The notes under the pieces: generated by a model
Told to the model about the DNA's origin: nothing
Databases searched by the model: none
What the model saw: only the letters and a program-made list of their open reading frames with translations
From: a bacterium
Lineage (GTDB): Bacteria; Hydrogenedentota; Hydrogenedentia; Hydrogenedentiales; SLHB01
Reading direction: 5' to 3'
Length of the DNA: 8,255 nt
Assembly: GCA_024231375.1 (NCBI GenBank)
Contig: JAAEQP010000134.1
Location: 1-8,255, forward strand
Position numbers and translations under genes: made by a program
Shown here: positions 1 to 6,769 of the stretch, piece after piece
How positions within the stretch are numbered: the stretch's first letter is position 1
Layout: every line of letters begins with the position of its first letter

Positions 1-21
1 CCGAAGCCCCTGTACAGGGCA

Positions 22-62
22 TCGGGGGATCCGTCCGCCGCTGGCGGAAACGAATCCCCCGA
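22..62. other. Two-tier inverted repeat downstream of leuB, terminator-like
   Basis: A perfect 9-bp outer stem (TCGGGGGAT at 22-30 pairing with ATCCCCCGA at 54-62) encloses a second perfect 6-bp hairpin (TCCGCC at 34-39 with GGCGGA at 43-48, loop GCT). It begins 21 bases beyond the leuB stop codon, where a terminator would sit. No T-run follows the stem on either strand, so it is not a textbook intrinsic terminator; it could be a Rho-assisted 3' end or an mRNA-stabilising structure. A separate 12-bp perfect palindrome, CCCTGTACAGGG, lies at 8-19. Confidence 0.45.
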
Positions 63-83
63 GTAATGCCAAACGAACCCAGT

Positions 84-1163
84 CTATACCTTCGCGGCGA
101 AGTCCGCGATCATGTCGCCGATCTTCGTCGTCGACAGGCCGGATTCCTTAATCTCCTTGGCGGACATGCCGGACAGCGTCCCAGACTCGAGAAACGCCAC
201 ACAGGCCTTCTCGACGCACGCAGCCGCTTCGTCCTCGCCTAGGTGGTCCAGGAGCATCTGACCGGCGAAGATGCAGGCCAAGGGGTTGATGCAATTCTGA
301 CCGGTGTACTTCGGCGCGCTTCCGCCGATGGGCTCGAACATGGAGACGCCGTCGGGGTTGATGTTACCGCCGGCCGCGATGCCCATGCCGCCCTGCACCA
401 TGGCGCCCAGGTCGGTGATGATGTCGCCGAACATGTTGCCCGTGACAATGACGTCGAACCACTCGGGATTCTTGACCATCCACATGGTCGTAGCATCGAC
501 GTGGGCGTAGTCGCACTTGATGTCCGGGAAGTCCTTTTCGCCCATCTCAAGGAAGGCGCGTTCCCACAGGTCGTATACATACGTGAGGACGTTCGTCTTC
601 CCACACAGGGTCAGGGTGTTGTCTTTGTTGCGCTTGCGGGCAAGCTCGAATGCATACTTGAGGCAGCGGTCGACTTCGTTGCGCGAGTACACCATCTCCT
701 GCACGGCTATCTCGTGGGGCGTGCCCTTGCGCTGAACGCCGCCGAATCCGGTGTACAATCCCGCCGAATTCTCGCGAACCACGACAAAATCGATGTCTTC
801 AGGACCCTTGTCTTTGACGGGCGTCGGCACCGTCGGATAGAGCTTGACGGGACGCAAGTTGATGTACTGGTCCAACTCGAACCGCGCCTTGAGCAGGATG
901 CCCTTCTCGAGGATACCGGGCTTCACGTCCGGGTGTCCGATGGCGCCAAGGAAGATCGCGTCGAACTTCCTGAACTCTTCAATTGCCGAATCAGGCAGGA
1001 TTTCGCCCGTGGCAAGGTAGCGGTCTCCGCCGAAGTCGTAGTCCGTCGTGTCGAACGTAATGCCAAAGCGGTCCGCGGCAGCGCCGACCACCTTCACGGC
1101 TTCTGCAAGCACTTCCGGTCCGGTCCCATCGCCGCCCATCAACGCGATCTTATACGTGGCCAT
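84..1163 (-). CDS. leuB: 3-isopropylmalate dehydrogenase (LeuB family), 359 aa
   Basis: This is a beta-decarboxylating dehydrogenase that by family oxidises and decarboxylates 3-isopropylmalate in leucine synthesis, in the cytoplasm. The start is the ATG at 1163: AAGGAG at 1173-1178 sits 9 nt upstream, and the 13 extra in-frame codons further upstream have no such support. The catalytic set is visible: Arg94 and Arg104 (the latter in NLRP), Arg130 and Tyr137 ([13 protein letters not shown]), Lys189 (CGKTNVL), Asp223 (HVDATTMW), Asp247 and Asp251 ([10 protein letters not shown]). Length and the stretch [14 protein letters not shown] resemble the actinobacterial LeuB type as I remember it. The cofactor loop is odd: it reads [13 protein letters not shown] (278-290), with Lys285-Tyr286 where NAD-dependent LeuB has Asp-Ile, and Gly280 where LeuB usually has His. 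Lys-Tyr is the NADP isocitrate dehydrogenase pair, so a related activity (isocitrate, homoisocitrate or tartrate dehydrogenase) is possible. No other leu gene is adjacent. Confidence 0.88.
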   Translation of the reverse strand: MATYKIALMGGDGTGPEVLAEAVKVVGAAADRFGITFDTTDYDFGGDRYLATGEILPDSAIEEFRKFDAIFLGAIGHPDVKPGILEKGILLKARFELDQYINLRPVKLYPTVPTPVKDKGPEDIDFVVVRENSAGLYTGFGGVQRKGTPHEIAVQEMVYSRNEVDRCLKYAFELARKRNKDNTLTLCGKTNVLTYVYDLWERAFLEMGEKDFPDIKCDYAHVDATTMWMVKNPEWFDVIVTGNMFGDIITDLGAMVQGGMGIAAGGNINPDGVSMFEPIGGSAPKYTGQNCINPLACIFAGQMLLDHLGEDEAAACVEKACVAFLESGTLSGMSAKEIKESGLSTTKIGDMIADFAAKV

Positions 1164-1242
1164 ACCGACTCTCTCCTTCAAATAGGTAGAATTACCCCAC
1201 ATGCGGCAAGAAACCGTGCCGCTCCGGACGGGTTAGCAGCCA

Positions 1243-1272
1243 ATAGTACCATTTTCAGGGGCTCGGACTCAA
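1243..1272 (-). promoter_or_regulatory. Putative sigma70-type promoter for leuB
   Basis: Read on the minus strand, a -35 box TTGAGT (1267-1272) and a -10 box TACTAT (1243-1248) are separated by 18 bp. Each matches 4 of 6 consensus bases. Transcription would start near 1236 and give a leader of about 70 nt. That leader carries a 6-bp hairpin (GCGGCA at 1203-1208 with TGCCGC at 1217-1222) before the Shine-Dalgarno at 1173-1178. I see no leucine-rich leader peptide or recognisable riboswitch. The promoter lies in the gap after comEC, so leuB probably has its own transcription start. Confidence 0.5.
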
Positions 1273-1319
1273 AACCACCGCGACTTCTCGGGTGCCGGAG
1301 CGACCGCCCCATCACTTTG

Positions 1320-3728
1320 TCAGTGGCGGGCTGACAGCCAAGGGGTACCCCGGCGCGGGCGGGGTCTCTCCTCGACGAAACATACGCCGCCGCTCCCGTC
1401 CTTACGCCACACCAGGTCGATGCTGCCGCCCCTGTCGGTGCGCCGGACGGGCACGCCCCGTTCGTCGTACCTGGCGACCACCCCTGGGTCGACGTCGCTA
1501 CGGCGGCTGACCATGCCTGCCGAGATTGCGGCCAGTGCCGGGTTCACATGGCGCAGGAATCGTTCGCTGCTGGAGGTGGTCGACCCGTGATGCGGGACCT
1601 TCAGCACTTCGGCGGCGCAGTCACCACGGGCCAGTTCCCGCTCACCCAGCAATTCGATGTCGCCCGTGAACAAGACGCGCGGCCCCTCCCAGTCCAGCCG
1701 AAGAACCAGGCTGGCGTCGTTCACCGAATGCCGGTCCGCCCAGTCCGCGGACGGCGGATGGAGCACCTCGAAGGTTGCGTCCCCCAGATCCAGTTGGTGG
1801 CCCCGCCACACGGTGCGGACCGGCACCCCACGTTCGTCGCAGAGCGCGATGAACTCGCGCATCAGCGGCACGTCGTCGTGACCCGGCGGACGCACGACGC
1901 ATTCCACCGGGAAGTTCTCAACGATGTGTGTGAGTCCGCCGATGTGATCGCGGTCCGCGTGGGACACGACCACACAGTCCAGGCGTCGTATGCCGCGGGC
2001 CTCGAGAAAGGGCGCGACCACGTCCTTCCCGCGTCGACGGTACTCGTCACACTCGCCGCCGTCGATGAGGATCGTCTTGCCTTCGGGCGTTCTGACCAGG
2101 GTGGCGTCGCCGTGTCCTACGTCGAGGAAGGACACGCCCGCGTGGCTCAAGCGTGCGTTCCACAGAACCGGCACCGCGGCCGCGAGCAGAAGGACGGCAA
2201 CCAGCAGAGCACGATTCGGGACGCGGCTCGACGGGGTCGGTGCGAGAGTCCGGGGCAAGAGCGCTGCCACCGCGTAGTAGCAAATGGCGGCCGCCATGGC
2301 CGGCCGGACGTGGACAAGATCCGGATTCCACCACGCATCAAAGAGCTCGGCCGTGTCGCGAAGTAGACTCACCACGGGCCACAGGGCGTAGCCGAAGGGC
2401 AGCGCCACGGATGCGGACAGCAGGGCCGCCAGGCTCGTGAAGAAGCAAAGCCACAAGGCGACCGCGAGCAGCGGCACCACGATGATGTTGACGAGGGGAG
2501 TGAACGAAGTGAACGCTCGGAAATGGTAAGCCGTGATAGGCACGGCAAGAATCTGGACCGCTATGGCGGCGGCCAATGCGCGGTTCACGGGATGCGGAAG
2601 GAACCGCTTAAACACTTCGGCGAGGGGTTCCGCAAAAATGAGCAACGAGGCGACGCAGGCGAAGGAAAGTTGGAACGAAGGACCAAAGAGCTGGAGCGGA
2701 TTCCACAGCAACATGACCAGTGCAGCGAGACTCAGGGCCGTGGGTGCATCCCGCTCCCGGTCGAAGAACTCGGCGGCCAGGAAGAGGCCGACCATCAGCC
2801 CTGCGCGCAAGGCCGAGGTGCGCGCGCCCGTCATCAGCACGAACAGGGCGACAACCGCTAGCGTTACAACGGTGCGGACCCACGACCGCCGCATGACCAT
2901 GTTGATGGCAAAGGCAGCGCTTACGAAGAAGACGCCCACATGGAGTCCCGATACGGCGAGGATGTGGGCCGTGCCCGTCCTGCGGTATTGCTCACGCTCG
3001 TCTCTGTCTATGGCGTCCCGGTCACCCAGCCATACCGCGAAGACGAAGCCTCGGATTGTCGGCGGAAGGACCTCGGTGAGCCGGTCCGCCTGCCAAAGGC
3101 GAATTCGCGCTGCCAACCGTGTCGGCGACCACCAGGGGCCCGGCCCGAGACGCTGTACGGCGCCCGGACCCTTGGCGTCCAGGTTCGTCCAGATGCCCCA
3201 ACGGTGATACTCGTCGATGGACGTTCCCAGGCCCTCGTTGGTGGCCGCGTCGAGGGGCTCGAGGTATCCCGTGACGCGTACGATGTCGCCCGGCAGGATC
3301 CCGGCAACGGGCTTGCTCCACCGGAGCCTGGCCCGTCCCGGAACGTCCAGGCGCCGGGAGTCCGTTTCCACCGAATGCACGTCCATCGTGAGGTCGGCGA
3401 AGTCCATATGGCTTCGCACGAGTGCCACCTTGCGCACGGAGCCCACGACGTCAGCCCGCAAGACGTCTCCCCGCTGCAGAGAGCGGGCCAGCGGGTCGTT
3501 TGCATTCGCTGCGTACCGTGCGTTCGTGACGGCCATGCCCGCAGCCACGAAGGCAAAGAACAGGAGGAAGAGTCTGGCGTTCTTCAGACGGCGGACCACC
3601 GCCATGAACACCAGCAATGTCAACAGCAGGACAGCGGGAGGCGCGTACCAGGGGACTTGCACGTGTCCGGCGATCACGATGCCCAAGGCGAACATCGCGA
3701 CGATCCATACCAGCGGGCGCTTATCCAT
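1320..3728 (-). CDS. comEC: ComEC/Rec2 DNA-uptake channel with metallo-beta-lactamase domain, 802 aa
   Basis: By family this inner-membrane protein passes single-stranded DNA into the cytoplasm during natural transformation. Residues 1-70 hold N-terminal membrane helices, followed by a soluble DUF4131/OB-like stretch (about 85-195). The polytopic competence domain (about 220-525) carries the signature HILAVSGLHVGVFF (255-268), GARTSALRAGLMVG (301-314) and GPSFQLSF (349-356). The C-terminal metallo-beta-lactamase domain (about 530-785) shows DVGHGD (536-541), IDGG (555-558), SHADRDHIGG (589-598), TGD (688-690) and VPHHGS (711-716), so its metal-binding set looks intact. The ATG at 3728 is chosen because the protein then starts directly with a membrane helix, GGTGA lies 5 nt upstream, and the 21 upstream in-frame codons run into a transcription terminator. 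It stands alone, without comEA or pilus genes. Only 48 nt separate its start from that terminator and no clear promoter is seen there. Confidence 0.93.
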   Translation of the reverse strand: MDKRPLVWIVAMFALGIVIAGHVQVPWYAPPAVLLLTLLVFMAVVRRLKNARLFLLFFAFVAAGMAVTNARYAANANDPLARSLQRGDVLRADVVGSVRKVALVRSHMDFADLTMDVHSVETDSRRLDVPGRARLRWSKPVAGILPGDIVRVTGYLEPLDAATNEGLGTSIDEYHRWGIWTNLDAKGPGAVQRLGPGPWWSPTRLAARIRLWQADRLTEVLPPTIRGFVFAVWLGDRDAIDRDEREQYRRTGTAHILAVSGLHVGVFFVSAAFAINMVMRRSWVRTVVTLAVVALFVLMTGARTSALRAGLMVGLFLAAEFFDRERDAPTALSLAALVMLLWNPLQLFGPSFQLSFACVASLLIFAEPLAEVFKRFLPHPVNRALAAAIAVQILAVPITAYHFRAFTSFTPLVNIIVVPLLAVALWLCFFTSLAALLSASVALPFGYALWPVVSLLRDTAELFDAWWNPDLVHVRPAMAAAICYYAVAALLPRTLAPTPSSRVPNRALLVAVLLLAAAVPVLWNARLSHAGVSFLDVGHGDATLVRTPEGKTILIDGGECDEYRRRGKDVVAPFLEARGIRRLDCVVVSHADRDHIGGLTHIVENFPVECVVRPPGHDDVPLMREFIALCDERGVPVRTVWRGHQLDLGDATFEVLHPPSADWADRHSVNDASLVLRLDWEGPRVLFTGDIELLGERELARGDCAAEVLKVPHHGSTTSSSERFLRHVNPALAAISAGMVSRRSDVDPGVVARYDERGVPVRRTDRGGSIDLVWRKDGSGGVCFVEERPRPRRGTPWLSARH

Positions 3729-3770
3729 GCCGGTCACCAACCGAAGGCACGGCTGCCGGACGGAAGACAC

Positions 3771-3808
3771 AGAAAACGCATCCGTCCGCACTCATGCGGA
3801 CGGATGCG
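3771..3808 (-). terminator. Rho-independent terminator of the 47-codon gene
   Basis: A perfect 14-bp GC-rich stem (3777-3790 with 3795-3808) closed by a 4-nt loop (3791-3794) is followed, in the minus direction only, by TTTTCT (3776 down to 3771). The plus direction has no T-run behind it, which fixes the orientation. It lies 60 bases beyond the stop of the small gene at 3869-4012 and 48 bases before the comEC start. Two weaker dyads precede it: AAGTGA/TCACTT (3855-3870), which overlaps the stop codon, and CATACA/TGTATG (3811-3832). Confidence 0.88.
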
Positions 3809-3868
3809 CACATACAAACGAATTCGTGTATGACTTGAACGGATCGCGCCGCTCAAGTGAAGGGTCAC

Positions 3869-4012
3869 TTAGTCGTCGAAGCCCGGCAGAAAGCCACCCA
3901 AGTCGTAGACATAGTCGTCAACCAAGTTCAAGCCCCACAGAAGAAGCGTGTACAGGAACTGGCCGAAGACACCAGTCAAGCTGCCAAGACCAAGGTTATT
4001 CAGAAAACTCAT
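3869..4012 (-). CDS. Hypothetical 47-aa acidic hydrophobic micropeptide
   Basis: I do not recognise this protein. The ATG at 4012 follows AAGGAGG (4020-4026) with a 7-nt spacer, one of the best ribosome sites in the window, and the frame runs 47 codons to TAA. The product opens MSFLNNLGLGSLTGVFGQ and has a hydrophobic stretch at about residues 14-31 (contains FLYTLLLWGLNLV) that could be one membrane helix or a membrane-lying amphipathic helix. The tail (32-47) is acidic and aromatic: DDYVYDLGGFLPGFDD. There are 12 Leu, 8 Gly, 5 Asp and no Lys, Arg or His, so net charge is about -5. A promoter with a perfect -35 (4060-4089) and an intrinsic terminator (3771-3808) make it monocistronic, with a transcript of about 280 nt. 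It may act at the inner membrane or be exported; no function can be assigned. An alternative is a structured small RNA whose ORF is incidental, but the ribosome site argues for translation. Confidence 0.75.
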   Translation of the reverse strand: MSFLNNLGLGSLTGVFGQFLYTLLLWGLNLVDDYVYDLGGFLPGFDD

Positions 4013-4019
4013 CGGGATT

Positions 4020-4026
4020 CCTCCTT
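4020..4026 (-). promoter_or_regulatory. Strong ribosome binding site of the 47-codon gene
   Basis: Minus-strand AAGGAGG lies 7 nt before the ATG at 4012, close to the ideal anti-Shine-Dalgarno complement and spacing. It is the main sequence evidence that this short frame is translated. Confidence 0.8.
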
Positions 4027-4059
4027 CTTTAAACACTCTTGTCCATCCAACGTAGTGCC

Positions 4060-4089
4060 ATGCTACGCAATTATGTCCCTGTTTGTCAA
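4060..4089 (-). promoter_or_regulatory. Sigma70-type promoter of the 47-codon gene
   Basis: On the minus strand there is a perfect -35 TTGACA (4084-4089), an 18-bp spacer and a -10 TAGCAT (4060-4065, 4 of 6). The start would fall near 4053, giving a leader of about 40 nt. An interrupted dyad CGTAG-N7-CTACG (4051-4067) overlaps the -10 and start region and could be an operator. TGCCA/TGGCA pentamers at 4056-4060, 4105-4109 and 4131-4135 echo those in the groES control region. Confidence 0.75.
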
Positions 4090-4153
4090 GTGGATACTAG
4101 GATTTGGCAGGCCCACAAGCCGGTTGCGGATGGCATGTCCCGGAACACGCCGA

Positions 4154-6040
4154 TCAGGATGTGGCGAGGGCCTCGGCAGACTTGTTCGCGATGAGCACGA
4201 CCTCTCGGTTGCCCACCTCGTCCACCTTGAGCACGTGGCATTCCCGAATCCTCGGCGCCATTGCCAGGAGCCATTTCCAATCCCGTGACTGGGCGATCAT
4301 CAGGGCTGGCTCCGGACCCATGAAATCATCCGCGAAATCGGTTAAGGCGCCGCGGATTGTGCGCTCGGTCTCCTCATCCAGGCCGGTCTCCTGCCGGGCG
4401 AAGCCGAACACGGCCGAAGCGGCGCCCTGGAGCCTCTCAAGCTCGGTCCCCGTCACAGCGCCGAGATCGGCGATCTCGACGCCCCCGGTCGCTCGATGCA
4501 GGCCCCTGCCCACCACAACCAGTTGTTGGGCGGCCTGTTCCGCAGACAGGTCATTGCTCACCGGGATGGGTAGATCGTCAACGAGAAAGGGGGTGTGGGC
4601 TCGGTGGGCGTAGAAGATGTACTCCTCGCGGGAGAAGCCGAGGCTCCACAGCCGGAATTTGGCCTCGTCGGCCACCAATTGGCGGATGGGGGCGCAGAAG
4701 GCACTGGCCGACTTGTGTGGGTTGATCGACGGAAGCACGACCACGGCGGCCAGGGCTGCGACTGCAACAATCGCCCCGGCGAGCCGCACGTGGAGTCTGT
4801 TGGCATCGGCCTTCACCGCGTGTACCACGGTGTCCAGGGCCGACACCAGGCACGCCCCGGTGATGGTCAGGAACGCCGGCGTCCATATGTCTGCGTACGG
4901 GGTCTGAAGGAGAACAAAGGGTGCGCTTGAGAGGAGCACCATGATTGCGGCCCACGCGTACGCGGATCGTCTCCGCCACGAGGCGTGGTTGCCGTCCATG
5001 AGATCGAGCACGCTTCGGGCCAGCAGGATGGCCAGCGCCGGATACAGTGGCAAAAGATAGAGGGCGCGTTTCCCCGACATCAGGGAAAACACCACGAAGG
5101 CCGGGACCACCCAGGCCAGCAGCAGCCGCATGCCTTCGCCTTCCTTGCGATGTTTCCATATCCAGGGCAACGACCAGGGCAGCAACAGTGTCCAGGGCGC
5201 GAGATCGAGCGGAAGCGCTTCGAAGTAGTACCAGAACGGCTGCTTCTTGCTGACGCCGAGAAACACGCGTCCCACGATTTGCCTGAACAGGTTGCTGCCT
5301 ATGGTGGTCTCGGCGCTCTGGCCGAGTTCGGCCGAGCCTGCCAGCCTAGCGGGAATGAGCCAAAGCAGCACAAGCGCTACCGCGGCGCCCAGACCCAGCC
5401 ACGCATGAATCGACCGGCGTTTCTCCTTGCGTCCCCAGTAGAAGGCCAAGATCAGCAGCAGGGGCAGTAGCAAGGCAACCGGCCCCTTTGCATACACGCC
5501 AGCGGCGATCGCGCCGTAGAACAGAACCAGCCACCGCGTCTCGCCCGTGGTGTGCCGCATCCAGAAGGCCAGAAGCGCAACGGCGAGGCATGCCGTGAGC
5601 ACCATGTCGATCTGGGTCGTACGCGCTTGCCACCAGAAACGCAGGTTGGTACAGAGCACCACGGCCGACCACAGGGCGACGCGCGGGCCGAAGAGATTGC
5701 GCGCCAGGAGGTACGTCGCGAGGACCGTTACCACAGCGGCCAGGACCGACGGGATGCGTGCCGTGGTCTCAGTCACATCGCCGAAGGGCGCGGACACACC
5801 CGCGATCAACCAGAAGAACAAGGGCGGTTTCTCAAGGTAGGGCGCGTCATTCACCCGTGGCACGAGCCAGTCGCCGGACTGGAGCATTTCGCGCGCCACT
5901 TCGCCGAAGCGCGGCTCGTCGGGCGCCCACAGATCGTACCCGCCCAGATTGAGGGAGAGGAAGACCAGGCTCAGGAACCCGACAGCGATCACCGTGCACC
6001 GTTTCGAGTGGTGCCGCGTGTCTGGCATGCCGCCGCTCAA
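4154..6040 (-). CDS. ArnT-like glycosyltransferase, GT39/PMT family, 628 aa
   Basis: By family this multi-pass inner-membrane enzyme takes a sugar from a polyprenyl-phosphate donor and attaches it to lipid A, another glycan or a protein on the periplasmic side. The N-terminal luminal loop carries the family acidic pair and motif: PDEPRFGEVAREM (40-52), GDWLVP (56-61) and YLEKPPLFFW (68-77). QIDMV (143-147), YAKGP (183-187), QPFWYYFEALPLDLAPW (267-283) and SGKRALYLLPLYPAL (322-336) also match ArnT-type proteins. Hydrophobic segments fill residues 15-435; about 440-628 is a soluble, probably periplasmic C-terminal domain that I cannot name. The start is the TTG at 6040, because AAGGAG (6049-6054) lies 8 nt before it, while the first ATG (6028) would be 20 nt away. 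It is the last gene of the GT2-LAB_N-GT39 operon, 36 nt behind the LAB_N gene. The transferred sugar and the acceptor cannot be read from sequence. Confidence 0.88.
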   Translation of the reverse strand: MSGGMPDTRHHSKRCTVIAVGFLSLVFLSLNLGGYDLWAPDEPRFGEVAREMLQSGDWLVPRVNDAPYLEKPPLFFWLIAGVSAPFGDVTETTARIPSVLAAVVTVLATYLLARNLFGPRVALWSAVVLCTNLRFWWQARTTQIDMVLTACLAVALLAFWMRHTTGETRWLVLFYGAIAAGVYAKGPVALLLPLLLILAFYWGRKEKRRSIHAWLGLGAAVALVLLWLIPARLAGSAELGQSAETTIGSNLFRQIVGRVFLGVSKKQPFWYYFEALPLDLAPWTLLLPWSLPWIWKHRKEGEGMRLLLAWVVPAFVVFSLMSGKRALYLLPLYPALAILLARSVLDLMDGNHASWRRRSAYAWAAIMVLLSSAPFVLLQTPYADIWTPAFLTITGACLVSALDTVVHAVKADANRLHVRLAGAIVAVAALAAVVVLPSINPHKSASAFCAPIRQLVADEAKFRLWSLGFSREEYIFYAHRAHTPFLVDDLPIPVSNDLSAEQAAQQLVVVGRGLHRATGGVEIADLGAVTGTELERLQGAASAVFGFARQETGLDEETERTIRGALTDFADDFMGPEPALMIAQSRDWKWLLAMAPRIRECHVLKVDEVGNREVVLIANKSAEALATS

Positions 6041-6048
6041 CTGCGTAT

Positions 6049-6054
6049 CTCCTT
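6049..6054 (-). promoter_or_regulatory. Ribosome binding site that fixes a TTG start
   Basis: Minus-strand AAGGAG lies 8 nt before a TTG codon at 6040-6038. The nearest ATG is four codons further in, at 6028, too far for this site to serve well. The GT39 gene is therefore best annotated with a TTG start. Confidence 0.65.
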
Positions 6055-6076
6055 CTCCAGCTGCGGGGACATCAGA

Positions 6077-6769
6077 CTACTTTCCAACAGCCTTCTCGCC
6101 GCGGCCGGTGTGGATGAACCAAATGTTGCGGGCGTAGATCAGCATCGTGGCCACCAGGCCCGCGGCATACAACAACTCGCCGCCACCCCGCGCGAGGAAC
6201 GACAGAAACATGAGGATCGCCGCGACAATGCTGAGGTACCAGAAGGCCGCGGGTACGGTGCTCTTTCGGTGTTTCTCCGTCACCAGCCATTGGACCACGA
6301 ATCGGCACGCGAAGAGCCCCTGCCCCAGCACTCCTACAGCCAGCCAATACCAAGCCTGGCGCGTCTCGGTGCTTGTGGCGTCGTGGTTTTCGGTGTACTC
6401 GCGCCACCAGACAATCGCCACGACCGCGATCCCGATGAAGCAGACCGCAGCCATGACCAGATGGATCGCCACGCTCCGTTTTCGTGTCAAGCGTCCCTGT
6501 TCGCGCCAGATGTGAACCAGGTTTCGCGAGTAGGGCAGTAGATTCATGCTCTGACTCAGGGCACCCAGGGGAGATTGGGTGATCCAGGCCCACCCGAGTA
6601 GCATGACCGAACCCAATGCACTCTGGTACCAGAATGCGACCGGAATGGCGCTGCGGCCCTTCCACTCCGAATAGGCCCACTGCACGTAGAAGCGGGTGTA
6701 GAACACAAGCCAAGCAGCGAGCCCGTAGCCGGCCCACCCCCAACCTTGGGCTGCGATCTCCTTCAACAC
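6077..6769 (-). CDS. Tandem LAB_N (lipid A biosynthesis N-terminal domain) membrane protein, 230 aa
   Basis: This protein consists of two LAB_N repeats joined by one extra helix. RFYVQW (26-31), E35, S40 and PVAFWYQS (43-50) recur exactly 130 residues later as RFVVQW (156-161), E165, S170 and PAAFWYLS (173-180), and Y80-SRN recurs as Y212-ARN. In the 25-residue core I count 13 identities. Hydrophobic segments lie at about 12-30, 42-63, 67-87, 100-122, 139-162, 172-192 and 197-218, a 3-1-3 layout like SWEET/PQ-loop transporters. There is no LpxB catalytic domain, although automatic annotation often uses that name. The start is GTG at 6769, directly after the GT2 stop codon, with AGGAGG (6778-6783) 8 nt upstream inside the GT2 gene. 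By context it may flip, present or carry the lipid-linked sugar between GT2 and GT39; that role is inference. Confidence 0.85.
   Translation of the reverse strand: MLKEIAAQGWGWAGYGLAAWLVFYTRFYVQWAYSEWKGRSAIPVAFWYQSALGSVMLLGWAWITQSPLGALSQSMNLLPYSRNLVHIWREQGRLTRKRSVAIHLVMAAVCFIGIAVVAIVWWREYTENHDATSTETRQAWYWLAVGVLGQGLFACRFVVQWLVTEKHRKSTVPAAFWYLSIVAAILMFLSFLARGGGELLYAAGLVATMLIYARNIWFIHTGRGEKAVGK

Noticed and set aside
243..1334. Plus-strand open frame of 363 codons opposite leuB
   Set aside because: It lies antisense to a gene with a complete set of family motifs. Long antisense frames are common in GC-rich codon-biased DNA, and this one has no recognisable domain.
1548..2366. Plus-strand open frame of 272 codons opposite comEC
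   Set aside because: It is antisense to the conserved metallo-beta-lactamase region of comEC and shows only low-complexity, His/Arg-rich sequence with no family motif.
3729..3791. N-terminal extension of ComEC by 21 codons
   Set aside because: The extension would be translated through the arm of the intrinsic terminator and lacks a ribosome site. The inner ATG at 3728 places the membrane helix at the N-terminus, as is usual for the family.
5552..6541. Plus-strand open frame of 329 codons spanning the GT39 and LAB_N genes
   Set aside because: It crosses two well-supported minus-strand genes and their junction, and its product has no membrane or domain pattern; it is a shadow frame.
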